NCBI GenBank assembly: GCA_025454725.1
Contig: JALONW010000006.1
Coordinates: 1 to 33,782 of the forward strand
Origin: Anaerolineae bacterium
Lineage (GTDB): Bacteria > Chloroflexota > Anaerolineae > Aggregatilineales > Phototrophicaceae
Reading direction: 5' to 3'
DNA length: 33,782 bases
The notes under the pieces are model-generated. The model was not told the origin of the DNA. It saw only the letters and a program-made list of their open reading frames with translations, and did no database searches. The position numbers were made by a program, and so were the translations under genes. This document shows, in pieces, positions 7,062 to 15,852 of this stretch. The stretch's first letter is position 1. Every line of letters begins with the position of its first letter.

Positions 7062-8802
7062 ATGCACAAAACACACACCTGCGGAGAACTGCGCGAATCA
7101 CACGTCGGCCAGACGGTGACACTGGCGGGCTGGGTTAACCGCCGCCGCGACCAAGGCGGCCTCATCTTCCTCGACCTGCGCGACCGCTGGGGTCTGGTGC
7201 AGGTCGTGGTGGACGAAGCCGAAAACCCGACCGCCCACGCCGTCGCGCACACCGTCCGCAGCGAATACGTCTTACAAATCACAGGAACGGTGCGCCGCCG
7301 CCCCGAAGGCACCGAAAACAGCGAGCTTGCCACTGGCGACATCGACATCGTGGCCGACAGTATCATTTTGCTCAACGAGTCGAAGCTGACGCCGTTTCTC
7401 ATCAACCGCGAAGAAAACATCGACGAGGCGCGACGGATGCAGTATCGCTACCTCGACCTGCGCCGCCCGGCCATGCGCGATAACATCATCCTGCGCCACC
7501 GGACGATCAAGTTCCTGCGCGACTACCTCGACACCGCCGAATTTCTCGAAATCGAGACGCCGATCTTGTTCAAGACCACGCCGGAAGGCGCGCGCGACTT
7601 CCTCGTGCCGTCGCGCCTTCAGCCCGGCAAATTCTACGCCCTGCCCCAGTCACCTCAGCAGCTCAAGCAGCTTCTGATGCATGGAACTCAGCTTCGTCGA
7701 GCGCGAAGACATGCTCCAGTTCATGGAAGAAATGGTGCTGGCGCTGGCGAAAGCGGTCGTCCCGCACAAGACGCTGAAATATCAGCCGCTGCGCCGCCTG
7801 ACCTACACCGAAGCGATGGAAAAATACGGCAGCGACAAGCCCGATCTGCGCTACGACCTCGAAGCGGTGGACGTGACCGAGTTGGCCGGTCAGTCGGCCT
7901 TCCCCATCTTCCAGCAGGCGGTCGAGGCCGGTAAGCCGGTCAAGGTGCTGCGCGCGCCCGGCCTGCACACCAAGCGCGATAACCCATCTGAGCTGGTGAC
8001 CGGTGAAGGTCTCAAGCGCCTGATGAAGGAACTTGAAGACCTCGTTAAAACCGTCGGCGCAAAGGGATTGGCCTACATGGCGCTCCCGCTGGACGAGTCC
8101 GGCGAGGTCAAGGGGCCGATTGGCAAATACTTCACCGTCGAGCAAAAATTGGCGCTGTTCGAGCAGACCGGCGCACAGCCCGGCGATATTTTGATGTTCA
8201 TCAGCGACAAAACCGAGGTGGTTTACGCCAGCGTCGATAAGCTGCGCCGCCACGTCGCGGACATGCTCGGCCTCGCTGACCCGAACGTGTTGGATTTCGC
8301 GTGGATCATCGACTTCCCCATGTTCTATTGGGACGAAGAAAATAAGCGCTGGGACCCGTCGCAGCATATGTTCACCATGCCCATGCCCGAAGACATCGCG
8401 ATGCTGGACACCGACCCCGGCAAGGTGCGCGGCAGCCAATATGACCTCATCTGCAACGGCTACGAAATCGGCGGCGGCAGCATCCGCATCCATGAGCGTG
8501 CGCTGCAAGAGAAAATTTTCCCGCTGATTGGTCAGACCATGGAACATGCCCGCGAGCAGTTCGGCCACATGCTGGAGGCGTTCGAGTACGGCGCGCCCCC
8601 GCACGGCGGCATGGCGTGGGGCATCGACCGCTTAGCGATGATTTTCGCGGGCGCGCCCAACATCCGCGAGGTGATCGCCTTCCCCAAGACGCAGAACGGC
8701 GGTGACGCGATGGCGCACGCGCCGTCTGAGCCGGAGCCGCAGCAGCTCAAGGACCTATACATCCAAGTCCTACCCGTTCCCAAGAAAAACGAAGAGGCAT
8801 AA
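7062..8802 (+). pseudogene. aspS: Aspartyl-tRNA synthetase with internal deletion removing motif 2
   Basis: Bacterial-type AspRS charges tRNA-Asp (or tRNA-Asn in discriminating variants) with aspartate. The N-terminal OB anticodon-binding domain ([20 protein letters not shown]) and motif 1 ([20 protein letters not shown]) are intact up to QQLKQLLM, residue 206. The expected stretch of about 31 residues with the class II motif 2 (FRDEDLRADRQPEF-like) is missing. The sequence jumps to [11 protein letters not shown] in another frame and then continues correctly through the GAD insertion (LKRLMKELEDLVKT) and motif 3 ([16 protein letters not shown]) to the usual C-terminus. Judged by the E. coli protein, about 92 bp are gone. 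Restored length would be about 610 residues. Motif 2 binds ATP, so this copy cannot be functional as read. ATG at 7062 starts the conserved [11 protein letters not shown]; upstream codons are not conserved. Confidence 0.9.
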
Positions 8803-8810
8803 GGGATAAC

Positions 8811-8848
8811 AAAAAAGGGGACGGCGTGCTTACGCTGTCCCCTTTTTT
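8811..8848. terminator. Bidirectional terminator between aspS and map
   Basis: AAAAAAGGGGAC-G-GCGT, loop GCTT, ACGC-T-GTCCCCTTTTTT: a long stem with A and T runs on both sides, able to end both converging transcripts. It begins 8 bp after the aspS stop. Confidence 0.9.
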
Positions 8849-8912
8849 ATAGACTAAATGCACACAGGCGACCCACCGGGTCGCCCATAGGCATCCCCCC
8901 ATCGCTTTCCAC

Positions 8913-9731
8913 CTACAGGCGAGTCATGATCTGTGGGCCGTCCGGCGTGATGGCGATGGTATGTTCAAAATGGGCGCACAGCGACTTATCTTTGGTCACC
9001 ACCGTCCATTTGTCGTCGAGTTCTTTCACGTCAGGCCGCCCGGCCATCACCATCGGCTCGATAGCGTAGGTCATGCCCGACATCAGCGGCACATTGTCAA
9101 AACGCAGATTGCGACTGGGCTTATTCGGCCACCAGTTGGGGACCTGCGGGTCTTCCCACATGGCCTGCCCCACCCCGTGACCGGTATACTCGCGGGCGAG
9201 GCCGTAGCCCTGCTTCTCGATGTACTGCTGGATTGACCGGGCGACCGTCCGAAGGTCATTCCCGATGACCGATGCTTCAATGCCGACGTACAGCGCTCGC
9301 TCAGTCACATCCAACAGGCGCTGGACGTTCGGGCGAACATCACCTACCACATACGTCCACGCCGAGTCACCGACAAAGCCTTGATAGAAGCACCCAGTAT
9401 CGAGGCTAACAATATCGCCCTCTTTCAGGATGCGGTCAGGGCGCGGGATACCATGCACCAGTTCCTCATTGACCGAGGCGGTGATGGTGGCTGGGTAGCG
9501 CGGCGAATTGGGCTTCTCCTGCCCCAAAAAGGCCGGACGTGCGCCGTGGTCGCGGATGACCGCCTCAGCGATTTTGTCCAGTTCGGCGGTCGAGATACCG
9601 GGGCGCAGCGCGGCCTTCATCGCTTGGTGCGCCAGCGCGACGATGCGCCCGGCCTCGCGCATCAGCGCCAGTTCCTCGGCGTTCTTGAGGTAGATTTCGA
9701 CCCCCTCAACCGGGGTGATGCGTGTGGTCAT
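8913..9731 (-). CDS. map: Type I methionine aminopeptidase
   Basis: Removes the N-terminal methionine from new proteins in the cytoplasm. The 272-residue protein has the five metal ligands of the pita-bread fold: D111 (VSLDTG), D122 (GDSAWTY), H185 (TGHGVGQ), E225 (YAIEPMV) and E256 (HFEHTIAI), plus the catalytic H93 (LVHGIP). A short insertion (NWWPNKPSRN) lies between the ligand His and the first Glu. AAAGGATG lies just before the ATG. It follows adk by 28 bp, the usual arrangement at the end of the spc block, and ends at the shared terminator with aspS. Confidence 0.96.
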   Translation of the reverse strand: MTTRITPVEGVEIYLKNAEELALMREAGRIVALAHQAMKAALRPGISTAELDKIAEAVIRDHGARPAFLGQEKPNSPRYPATITASVNEELVHGIPRPDRILKEGDIVSLDTGCFYQGFVGDSAWTYVVGDVRPNVQRLLDVTERALYVGIEASVIGNDLRTVARSIQQYIEKQGYGLAREYTGHGVGQAMWEDPQVPNWWPNKPSRNLRFDNVPLMSGMTYAIEPMVMAGRPDVKELDDKWTVVTKDKSLCAHFEHTIAITPDGPQIMTRL

Positions 9732-9759
9732 CGGTCATCCTTTGTGTTTTAGGGGGATT

Positions 9760-10485
9760 CTACCCCTTGCGCCGGTTCTTTGCGGCGTCGATGAGTCCAA
9801 AAATTTGGTCGCGGACGGTCTCAATGGGCTGGTCAGCGTTTACCTTGTGCAGCACGCCCTCGGCCTCATAGTGCGGCAGGACGGGGCGCGTCTCGTTCAG
9901 GAATTTTTCGATGCGCCCGATGACTGCGAAGGCGTCGGCGTCGTCGGCGCGGCGGTTGAGCGCCGTCCCGTCGGCGCGCTGGGCGACCAAGCGCGGCGGG
10001 AACATCTTGTTGGCGTCCTGCTCAAACGTCCACGAAATGCCGTCGTGGTTGCTGTAGATGTTGTAAGCCGCGCCGTCTGCCCCGGTCACGCGGCCAAAGC
10101 TGCGCTTGAAGGCGGTGTATAGGTCGAGTTCCAGCACCAGCACCGCGTCGATTGCCCTACCCTGCCCTGCGAGATAATCGGTCAGCCACTTGGCCTGTGG
10201 CTCATTGCGCGGATAGCCGTCCAGCAGCACGCCGCCATAATTTTTCACGTCATCCTGTTCGAGGCGGTCTTTCAGCACAGCATTGGTGGTCTCATCATCG
10301 ACCAAAATCCCAGCGTTGATGGTGGCGATGACGTGCTTGGCGAGTTCGTCGGTGCGCGACTTCATGGCGCGGAACAAGTCGCCGGTCGAGATGTGCAGCA
10401 GGTTGTATTTGTCACAGATATATTTGGCCTGCGTGCCTTTACCAGCGCCCTGCACGCCCATAATCAAGAGGAATAAGCCGTCCAT
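9760..10485 (-). CDS. adk: Adenylate kinase family nucleoside monophosphate kinase
   Basis: Transfers phosphate between adenine nucleotides (2 ADP to ATP and AMP). P-loop GVQGAGKGT lies at residues 10-18, the AMP-binding ISTGDLFRA follows, and LLDGYPRN stands where most Adk have LDGFPR. Further on, FKRSFGR and NRRADDADAFAVIGRI correspond to the LID-flanking arginines. The LID itself is unusual: instead of the common zinc-cysteine or YH.F form it has GADGAAYNIYSNHDGISWTF and no cysteines. At 241 residues it is slightly longer than the usual 215-220. The chosen ATG has GGAG nine bases upstream; a GTG 51 bp earlier would add a non-conserved N-terminus. Position between secY and map supports Adk rather than another NMP kinase. 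Confidence 0.88.
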   Translation of the reverse strand: MDGLFLLIMGVQGAGKGTQAKYICDKYNLLHISTGDLFRAMKSRTDELAKHVIATINAGILVDDETTNAVLKDRLEQDDVKNYGGVLLDGYPRNEPQAKWLTDYLAGQGRAIDAVLVLELDLYTAFKRSFGRVTGADGAAYNIYSNHDGISWTFEQDANKMFPPRLVAQRADGTALNRRADDADAFAVIGRIEKFLNETRPVLPHYEAEGVLHKVNADQPIETVRDQIFGLIDAAKNRRKG

Positions 10486-10544
10486 CAGCGGAATCTCCGT
10501 TTGAGGATGTAAAAAAACGCACGAAAAAAATGTCACGAAAACAA

Positions 10545-10588
10545 GCGATGCCCGCGCCCGGCTGATTGTGCCACGGCGCGGGCATCGC
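10545..10588 (-). terminator. Strong hairpin terminator after secY
   Basis: GCGATGCCCGCGCC and GGCGCGGGCATCGC form a perfect 14-bp stem with a 16-nt loop. On the minus strand it is followed by TTGTTTTCGTGACATTTTTTT. It lies 40 bp after the secY stop and before adk, so it should end or attenuate the long ribosomal transcript. Confidence 0.8.
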
Positions 10589-10627
10589 CCTACTTACGAC
10601 TGGAAAGCCACACGTCCTAGCAGCAGC

Positions 10628-11956
10628 CTACTTGAGGAAGCCGCGATAGTTCCGCATGACAAGCTGGGCCTCAAGCTGGCGCATGGTCTCAATGACCACG
10701 CCGACCAAGATGATGAGACCTGAGCCGGTGATGACGTTGGCGGCGTTGATGGACGTGCCGGGCGTGAACTGCCCCGCGAACAACACCGAGTTCAAGAAAT
10801 CGACAATGCCGGGGGTCACAGCAATGATACCAAGGAACAGCGCGCCAACCAGCGTGATACGGCGCGTCACGCGGGTGATGAAATCCTGCGTCTGCTTACC
10901 CGGACGGATGCCGGGGATGAAACCGCCGTTGCGCTGGAGGTTGTTGCCGAGGTCTTGGTTGCCAATCATCACGTCCGAGTAAAAGAACGTGAAGAACACC
11001 GTCAGCAGGAAGAACGACAGCCAGTACAGCAACCCCTGTTGGTTGCCGAAGGCGGTGCGGATGCTGTTGCCGAAGTCACCCTCTGGGAAGAAGCTGACGA
11101 TAACGGCGGGCAGCGTGATGATCGCCTGAGCGAAGATCAGGGGGATCATGCCGACCGGGTTGACCTTCATCGGGATGTAAGTGCGCGCCCCGCCGTACTG
11201 CTTGCTGCCGCGCACGCGCTTCCCATACTGCACCGGGATACGCCGCTCACCCTCTTGGATGTAGATGATGACGACGATGCTCACCAGCGTCAGGATGATG
11301 AACAGCGCGAGGTTCCACAGCAGCGGAATCGATGTGTCACCGATCATCTGCGAGAGGTTGGTCGGGACCTGAGCCACGATACCGCTGAAGATGATCATCG
11401 AGATACCGTTGCCGATACCCTGCTCGGTGATCAGCTCACCCAGCCAGACGGCAAACATCGTCCCGGCAGTCATACTGAACAACACCGAGATCGTCAGCAA
11501 GAAATCGCTGCCGAATCCGGGGATGATCTGCGTGCCACCTAAGAGCGAGTTAAAAATTTGAATCTGGCCGAAAGCCTGAAGGAACGCCATCGGGATGGCG
11601 AGATAGTAGGTGTAGCGCGTGATGACATCGCGGCCACCCGGCTCCTTCTGGAGTTCCGCGAGGCGTGGGATCAGCGGGACGAGCAGTTGGAGGATGATCG
11701 ACGCGGTGATGTATGGGTACACCCCGTTGGCGATCACGCTGAAGTTACGCACTGCGCCGCCAGAGAGCAGGTTCAGCACGTTGATGAGGCCAGCGCCCTC
11801 CTGCCCCGGCTGGAGCAGCGCCTCGATGGCGTTACCATCAACGCCGACTACGGGGACATGGGCCGCGAACTGGTAAACCAGCAGGATTAGCCCGGTAATC
11901 AACAGCTTGTTGCGGACATCCGGCAAGCGCCAGATGTTGCGGAACGCCTGTAACAT
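10628..11956 (-). CDS. secY: Preprotein translocase subunit SecY
   Basis: Central channel of the Sec translocon in the cytoplasmic membrane; exports proteins with SecE, SecG and SecA. The 442-residue protein opens with the family start (FRNIWRLPDVRNKLLITGLIL), has about ten transmembrane segments, the plug-proximal GGAVRNFSVIANGVYPYI, GNGISMIIFSGI, and the cytoplasmic loop GERRIPVQYGKRV, which contacts SecA and the ribosome. NGGFIPGIRPGKQT also matches the family. Last gene of the contiguous ribosomal run, after rplO. TGAGGA precedes the ATG. Confidence 0.97.
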   Translation of the reverse strand: MLQAFRNIWRLPDVRNKLLITGLILLVYQFAAHVPVVGVDGNAIEALLQPGQEGAGLINVLNLLSGGAVRNFSVIANGVYPYITASIILQLLVPLIPRLAELQKEPGGRDVITRYTYYLAIPMAFLQAFGQIQIFNSLLGGTQIIPGFGSDFLLTISVLFSMTAGTMFAVWLGELITEQGIGNGISMIIFSGIVAQVPTNLSQMIGDTSIPLLWNLALFIILTLVSIVVIIYIQEGERRIPVQYGKRVRGSKQYGGARTYIPMKVNPVGMIPLIFAQAIITLPAVIVSFFPEGDFGNSIRTAFGNQQGLLYWLSFFLLTVFFTFFYSDVMIGNQDLGNNLQRNGGFIPGIRPGKQTQDFITRVTRRITLVGALFLGIIAVTPGIVDFLNSVLFAGQFTPGTSINAANVITGSGLIILVGVVIETMRQLEAQLVMRNYRGFLK

Positions 11957-12031
11957 AAGTTCCTCAAATCCTCTTAACGGCGTGAAAAGACCAACGGGCC
12001 GGTGGCAGCGCCTCCGACCCGGTATGCCTCA

Positions 12032-12556
12032 CTACGCCTTGTCGGCCAGCTTGGCGAGGTCTTCCTTACGCAGTTTCTTGACCGTAGCGTGTGCGCCCTT
12101 GACCAGCAGCTCCAGCTTCTCGGTCTTGCCACCCGCAGCTTCGATGGCGGCCAGCGCCGTCTTGCTGAAACGGTGTGCCTTGATGGTCAGAGCGATTTTC
12201 AGCTCACCGCCGCCCAGCACCGCATAGGGCTGGTTGGCTTTGCGGATCAAGCCCTTCGCGGCCAGCTCAACGCCCGAGATGGTATCGCCAGCGGCGAACA
12301 CATCGTTCAGGTCGCCGATGTTGACCTCTTGGTATTCAATGCGGAAGATGTTGGTGAAACCCCGCTTGAACGGTAGACGGCGCACCAGCGGGAGCTGGCC
12401 ACCTTCAAAGTAGTTGGGGACGCCGCCGCCGGTACGCGCACCCATACCCTTGATACCGCGACCCGCGTAACGACCCTTACCAGCGGCGATACCACGGCCC
12501 ACGCGGGTCCGCTTGCGACGCGCGCCCTTGTCTGCCTTTAATTCATGCAGCTTCAT
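12032..12556 (-). CDS. rplO: 50S ribosomal protein L15
   Basis: Large-subunit protein with a long basic N-terminal arm that binds 23S rRNA. The start MKLHELKADKGARRKRTRVG and the glycine-rich RGIAAGKGRYAGRGIKGMGARTGGG are diagnostic, followed by FEGGQLPLVRRLPFKRGF. At 174 residues it is a little longer than E. coli L15 (144), mostly in the C-terminal part. GAGGG precedes the ATG; the rpmD stop is 3 bp upstream. Confidence 0.97.
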   Translation of the reverse strand: MKLHELKADKGARRKRTRVGRGIAAGKGRYAGRGIKGMGARTGGGVPNYFEGGQLPLVRRLPFKRGFTNIFRIEYQEVNIGDLNDVFAAGDTISGVELAAKGLIRKANQPYAVLGGGELKIALTIKAHRFSKTALAAIEAAGGKTEKLELLVKGAHATVKKLRKEDLAKLADKA

Positions 12557-12559
12557 CGG

Positions 12560-12754
12560 TTAGCCCTCTTGCTCGACTTCTTCCACGCGCACGAGGTGCT
12601 TGATCTTCTCGATCATGCCCCGGATCTGCGGTGTGTCGGTGTGGGTCACGGACGTGTTCAGCTTGCCCAGCCCCAGCGTTTTGACGGTCACGCGCTGGTT
12701 CTGGCCGTAGCCGATCACGCTGCGGACCAGCGTAATCTTCAGTGCCTTAGCCAT
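12560..12754 (-). CDS. rpmD: 50S ribosomal protein L30
   Basis: Small large-subunit protein, 64 residues, with the L30 fold: [28 protein letters not shown] then a helix-strand ending [15 protein letters not shown]. Its ribosome binding site GAGGAGG is embedded in the last codons of rpsE, and the start follows that stop by 3 bp, so the two are translationally close. Confidence 0.95.
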   Translation of the reverse strand: MAKALKITLVRSVIGYGQNQRVTVKTLGLGKLNTSVTHTDTPQIRGMIEKIKHLVRVEEVEQEG

Positions 12755-12757
12755 TGC

Positions 12758-13336
12758 TTACTTCGCCTCCTCGGCGCTGACCTTCTGGGCGCGTGAGGCA
12801 CGCTCCCAGAAGGGGCGCATTTGCTCGACGGGCTTGCCGCGCATGGCGGCCAGCTCCTCGGCGCTCCGCAGCGAACGCAGTGCCTCGATAGTCGCCATCG
12901 CCACGTTGAGCAGGTTGCTGCTCCCCTGCGACTTGGTTAACACATCGCGGACACCGACGGCTTCCAGCACCGCGCGCACACCACCACCGGCGATAACGCC
13001 GGTACCGGGCGAGGCGGGCTTGAGCATCACCTTCGCACCGCCCCACTTGGCCGTAACCTCGTGGGGGATGGTCGTGCCGCTCAGGGCGACCTTGTGCAGG
13101 CGGCGGCGAGCGCGGTCGCTGCCCTTACGGATGCTGTCCGGGACGGCGCGGCTCTTGCCCACGCCGATGCCGATGCGGCCCTTGTTGTCGCCCACGATCA
13201 CCACCGTGCGGAAGGCGAAACGACGGCCACCCTTAATCACCTTAGCGACGCGCGTAATATCTACGACGCGCTCATCAAGCTCCTCGCGATCGTCGTCGCG
13301 GTCGCGGCGCTCTCTTCTCTCACGCTTTTCGGCCAT
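12758..13336 (-). CDS. rpsE: 30S ribosomal protein S5
   Basis: Small-subunit protein at the mRNA entry side, needed for decoding accuracy. The S5 double-stranded RNA-binding segment (RVAKVIKGGRRFAFRTVVIVG, then GRIGIGVGKSRAVPDSIRKG) is followed by the C-terminal domain (GTGVIAGGGVRAVLEAVGVRDVL). The N-terminus carries a highly charged extension rich in Arg, Asp and Glu, absent from E. coli S5. ACGGAG lies seven bases before the ATG. Confidence 0.97.
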   Translation of the reverse strand: MAEKRERRERRDRDDDREELDERVVDITRVAKVIKGGRRFAFRTVVIVGDNKGRIGIGVGKSRAVPDSIRKGSDRARRRLHKVALSGTTIPHEVTAKWGGAKVMLKPASPGTGVIAGGGVRAVLEAVGVRDVLTKSQGSSNLLNVAMATIEALRSLRSAEELAAMRGKPVEQMRPFWERASRAQKVSAEEAK

Positions 13337-13355
13337 ACGAATACTCCGTCGTTTC

Positions 13356-13730
13356 CTAGAACTCTAGGCCGCCCTCGCGGGCCCCTTCAGCCAGAGCCGC
13401 AACGCGGCCATGATAGCGGAAGCCACCCCGGTCGAACACGACCTTGGTGATGCCGGCATCTTTGGCGCGCTGCGCCACGATTTGACCGACGATCTTGGCG
13501 ACCTCAGACTTAGTCTTGCCCTCAACCTGCGGCGCGACCTCGGTATCGATGCTCGACGCCGAGACCAAAGTGCGGCCAACGGTATCGTCGATCACCTGCG
13601 CGTAGATGTTGGCTACGCTGCGGTAAATGTTCAGGCGCGGGCGCTCGCTGCTGCCTTCGACGCGGGCGCGCACCCGTGCGTGGCGGCGTTCACGCCCCTC
13701 GCGCTTCTGCTTTGCGTTCTTCTGGTTCAT
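13356..13730 (-). CDS. rplR: 50S ribosomal protein L18
   Basis: Binds 5S rRNA with L5. The 124-residue protein shows the basic N-terminal arm ([16 protein letters not shown]-like), [20 protein letters not shown], and the C-terminal [28 protein letters not shown] typical of L18. It lies between rplF and rpsE in the standard order. Confidence 0.97.
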   Translation of the reverse strand: MNQKNAKQKREGRERRHARVRARVEGSSERPRLNIYRSVANIYAQVIDDTVGRTLVSASSIDTEVAPQVEGKTKSEVAKIVGQIVAQRAKDAGITKVVFDRGGFRYHGRVAALAEGAREGGLEF

Positions 13731-13747
13731 CGTGATGCGGCCCTAGT

Positions 13748-14305
13748 CTACTTCTTCTTCGCAGCGCCGGCCTTACCGACCTTGCGACGAACAACTTCAT
13801 CGGAATAACGCACACCCTTGCCCTTGTACGGCTCGGGCGGACGCAGCTTGCGGATGTCGGCTGCAACCTGCCCCACCACCTGCTTGTCGATACCATCGAC
13901 ATGCAGGACGGTGCCACGGCGGTCTGCCGGGACCTCGAACGAGATACCCTCAGGCGCAGGCACCGGGATCTCGTGGGAGTAGCCCAACTTCATCACCAAC
14001 TGGCCGCTGCGCATCTCGGCGGTGTAACCGGTACCTTCGATGATGAGCGTCCGGCGGAAGCCGGTGGACACGCCCGTCACCATGTTGCTGACGAGAGCGC
14101 GGGTCAGACCGTGCAGCGCACGGTCGGTCCGCGTCTCGGTGACGCGCTCCAGCTCGAGGGTGCCATTGTCCTGCTTGAGGTTAATGGCATCCGGCATGGT
14201 GTGCTTCAGTTCGCCCTTAGGCCCCTTCACCGTCACGGTCTGACCGTCGACTTTGATGTCGACCTTGGCCGGGACGGGGATGATTTTCTTACCTACACGC
14301 GACAT
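13748..14305 (-). CDS. rplF: 50S ribosomal protein L6
   Basis: Large-subunit protein near the GTPase centre. The 185-residue protein has both L6 repeats: MSRVGKKIIPVPAKVDIKVD at the start, GFRRTLIIEGTGYTAEM in the middle, and the signature RPPEPYKGKGVRY near the end, followed by a lysine-rich tail. AAGGGG precedes the ATG, 10 bp after rpsH. Confidence 0.97.
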   Translation of the reverse strand: MSRVGKKIIPVPAKVDIKVDGQTVTVKGPKGELKHTMPDAINLKQDNGTLELERVTETRTDRALHGLTRALVSNMVTGVSTGFRRTLIIEGTGYTAEMRSGQLVMKLGYSHEIPVPAPEGISFEVPADRRGTVLHVDGIDKQVVGQVAADIRKLRPPEPYKGKGVRYSDEVVRRKVGKAGAAKKK

Positions 14306-14315
14306 TATTCACCCC

Positions 14316-14720
14316 TTACCACACGTAGCAGATCACCTCACCGCCGACGCGCTCACGCTTGGCTTGGGCTGCCGTCATCACACCACGCGGGGTGGTCATG
14401 ATGGCGATGCCCGTGCCGCTCAGCACGCGGGGGAGGTCAGTGCTACCACGGTACACACGGCGACCAGGCTTGCTCACGCGGGTCATGTTTGAGATGACCG
14501 GGCGGCGCAGGCGGCGCGGACCGTGGTACTTCAGCTCTAGCTGGATCATCGGGACGGGGGCTTCATCACCCACCGTATAGCTTTCGATATAGCCTTCCTC
14601 GTGCAGGATACGGGCTATCTCGATCTTAATCTTGCTCTTCGGCACCACGACCGAGGCCTTACCGGCCATCAAGGCGTTGCGGATGCGCGCGAGCATATCC
14701 CCAATCGGATCAGAAACCAT
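14316..14720 (-). CDS. rpsH: 30S ribosomal protein S8
   Basis: Primary 16S rRNA-binding protein; in E. coli it also represses the spc operon. The 134-residue protein starts DPIGDMLARIRNAL and ends with the signature GTGIAIMTTPRGVMTAAQAK ... GGEVICYVW. AAGGAG precedes the ATG. Feedback regulation here is possible but no target structure was identified. Confidence 0.97.
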   Translation of the reverse strand: MVSDPIGDMLARIRNALMAGKASVVVPKSKIKIEIARILHEEGYIESYTVGDEAPVPMIQLELKYHGPRRLRRPVISNMTRVSKPGRRVYRGSTDLPRVLSGTGIAIMTTPRGVMTAAQAKRERVGGEVICYVW

Positions 14721-14731
14721 CGCGCTTCTCC

Positions 14732-14914
14732 TTACCAGCTCGACTTGACAAGGCCGGGGATCTCACCGCGCAGCGCCATCTCACGCACGCAGATGCGGCA
14801 GAGACCAAAGCGGCGGTAGAAACCACGGGGCCGACCGCAGCGGTTGCAGCGGTTACGGACTTGGACGGCGTGCTTACGCCGACCCTCACGGATAATCATC
14901 GACTTCTTAGCCAT
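14732..14914 (-). CDS. rpsN: 30S ribosomal protein S14, zinc-binding type Z
   Basis: A 60-residue short-form S14 (as in Bacillus and Thermus) with the four-cysteine zinc site [20 protein letters not shown]. It replaces the longer zinc-free form of enterobacteria. AAGGGG before the ATG; placed between rplE and rpsH as usual. Confidence 0.97.
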   Translation of the reverse strand: MAKKSMIIREGRRKHAVQVRNRCNRCGRPRGFYRRFGLCRICVREMALRGEIPGLVKSSW

Positions 14915-14926
14915 CGTATCGTCCCC

Positions 14927-15493
14927 TTAATTTTCCTTGAAGGGCATGCCCATCAGCTTCAGCAAACGGCGGCCCTCCTCGTCGGACTGGGCCGACGTTA
15001 CGATGGTGATCTCCATACCACGAACCTTGTCGATCTTATCGAACTGGATTTCGGGGAAGATCAGCTGCTCGCGCAGGCCGATGGTGTAGTTGCCACGACC
15101 GTCCAGCTTGGACGGGATACCACGGAAGTCGCGGATACGCGGCAGCGCAATGTTGATCAGGCGGTCGAGGAACGACCACATGCGCTCGCCACGCAGCGTC
15201 ACCTTGACACCGATGGCGCGGCCCTCACGCAGCTTGAACTGCGCGATACTCTTCTTGGCGCGGGTAACAACCGGCTGCTGGCCGGTGATGATCCGCAGGT
15301 CCTCGACCGCAGCGTCGATGGTCTTGGGGCTGTCCAGCGCTTCGCCCATCCCGATGTTGATGACAATCTTCTGGATGCGCGGCGTCTGCATGACGCTGGT
15401 GTAGCTAAATTCGGTCATCAAGGCCGGGGCGACTTCCTCGCGGTAGCGAGAGACCAGCACCGGCACAACTTTCTTCTCGGCGTTCTCAGCCAT
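14927..15493 (-). CDS. rplE: 50S ribosomal protein L5
   Basis: Binds 5S rRNA and contacts the P-site tRNA. The 188-residue protein shows [17 protein letters not shown], the loop [40 protein letters not shown] and the C-terminal [20 protein letters not shown]. Full length compared with family (about 180). Confidence 0.97.
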   Translation of the reverse strand: MAENAEKKVVPVLVSRYREEVAPALMTEFSYTSVMQTPRIQKIVINIGMGEALDSPKTIDAAVEDLRIITGQQPVVTRAKKSIAQFKLREGRAIGVKVTLRGERMWSFLDRLINIALPRIRDFRGIPSKLDGRGNYTIGLREQLIFPEIQFDKIDKVRGMEITIVTSAQSDEEGRRLLKLMGMPFKEN

Positions 15494-15514
15494 CGTTATC
15501 TACCTTTACCCCGG

Positions 15515-15838
15515 CTAATCGATGTCAGCATTGCACTTCTTGCAGAAGCGCACCTTGCTGCCATCTTGCTTGAAACGATAGCCGATGCGGGTCGTCTTAC
15601 TGCACGACGGGCAGATCAACATCACGTTGGAGAGGTCCAGCGGGGCGCTGAACTCCACGATCTGCGCGGGGATCTGCCGACCACCGACCTGCTGGGCCTT
15701 CTTGTGGCGCTTACGGAGGTTGATGCCCTCCACGACCACGCGGTTGTCCTTGTTGAGGACTTCAACGACTTTCCCCTGCTCGCCGTTGTCACGGCCTGCG
15801 ATCACCATCACGGTGTCGCCACTCTTGATGCGCTGCAT
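15515..15838 (-). CDS. rplX: 50S ribosomal protein L24 with zinc-ribbon-like C-terminus
   Basis: Assembly initiator of the large subunit. The N-terminal KOW motif is clear (IKSGDTVMVIAGRDNGEQGK), followed by VVVEGINLRKRHKK. The C-terminal part has CPSC ... FCKKC, a four-cysteine pattern likely to bind zinc, seen in L24 of several Gram-positive and Chloroflexota lineages but not in E. coli. AAGGAG precedes the ATG. Confidence 0.96.
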   Translation of the reverse strand: MQRIKSGDTVMVIAGRDNGEQGKVVEVLNKDNRVVVEGINLRKRHKKAQQVGGRQIPAQIVEFSAPLDLSNVMLICPSCSKTTRIGYRFKQDGSKVRFCKKCNADID

Positions 15839-15852
15839 GGTCTATACTCTCC

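Noticed and set aside
7663-8604. Minus-strand open frame opposite the second half of aspS
   Set aside because: Antisense to conserved AspRS sequence, no recognisable domain.
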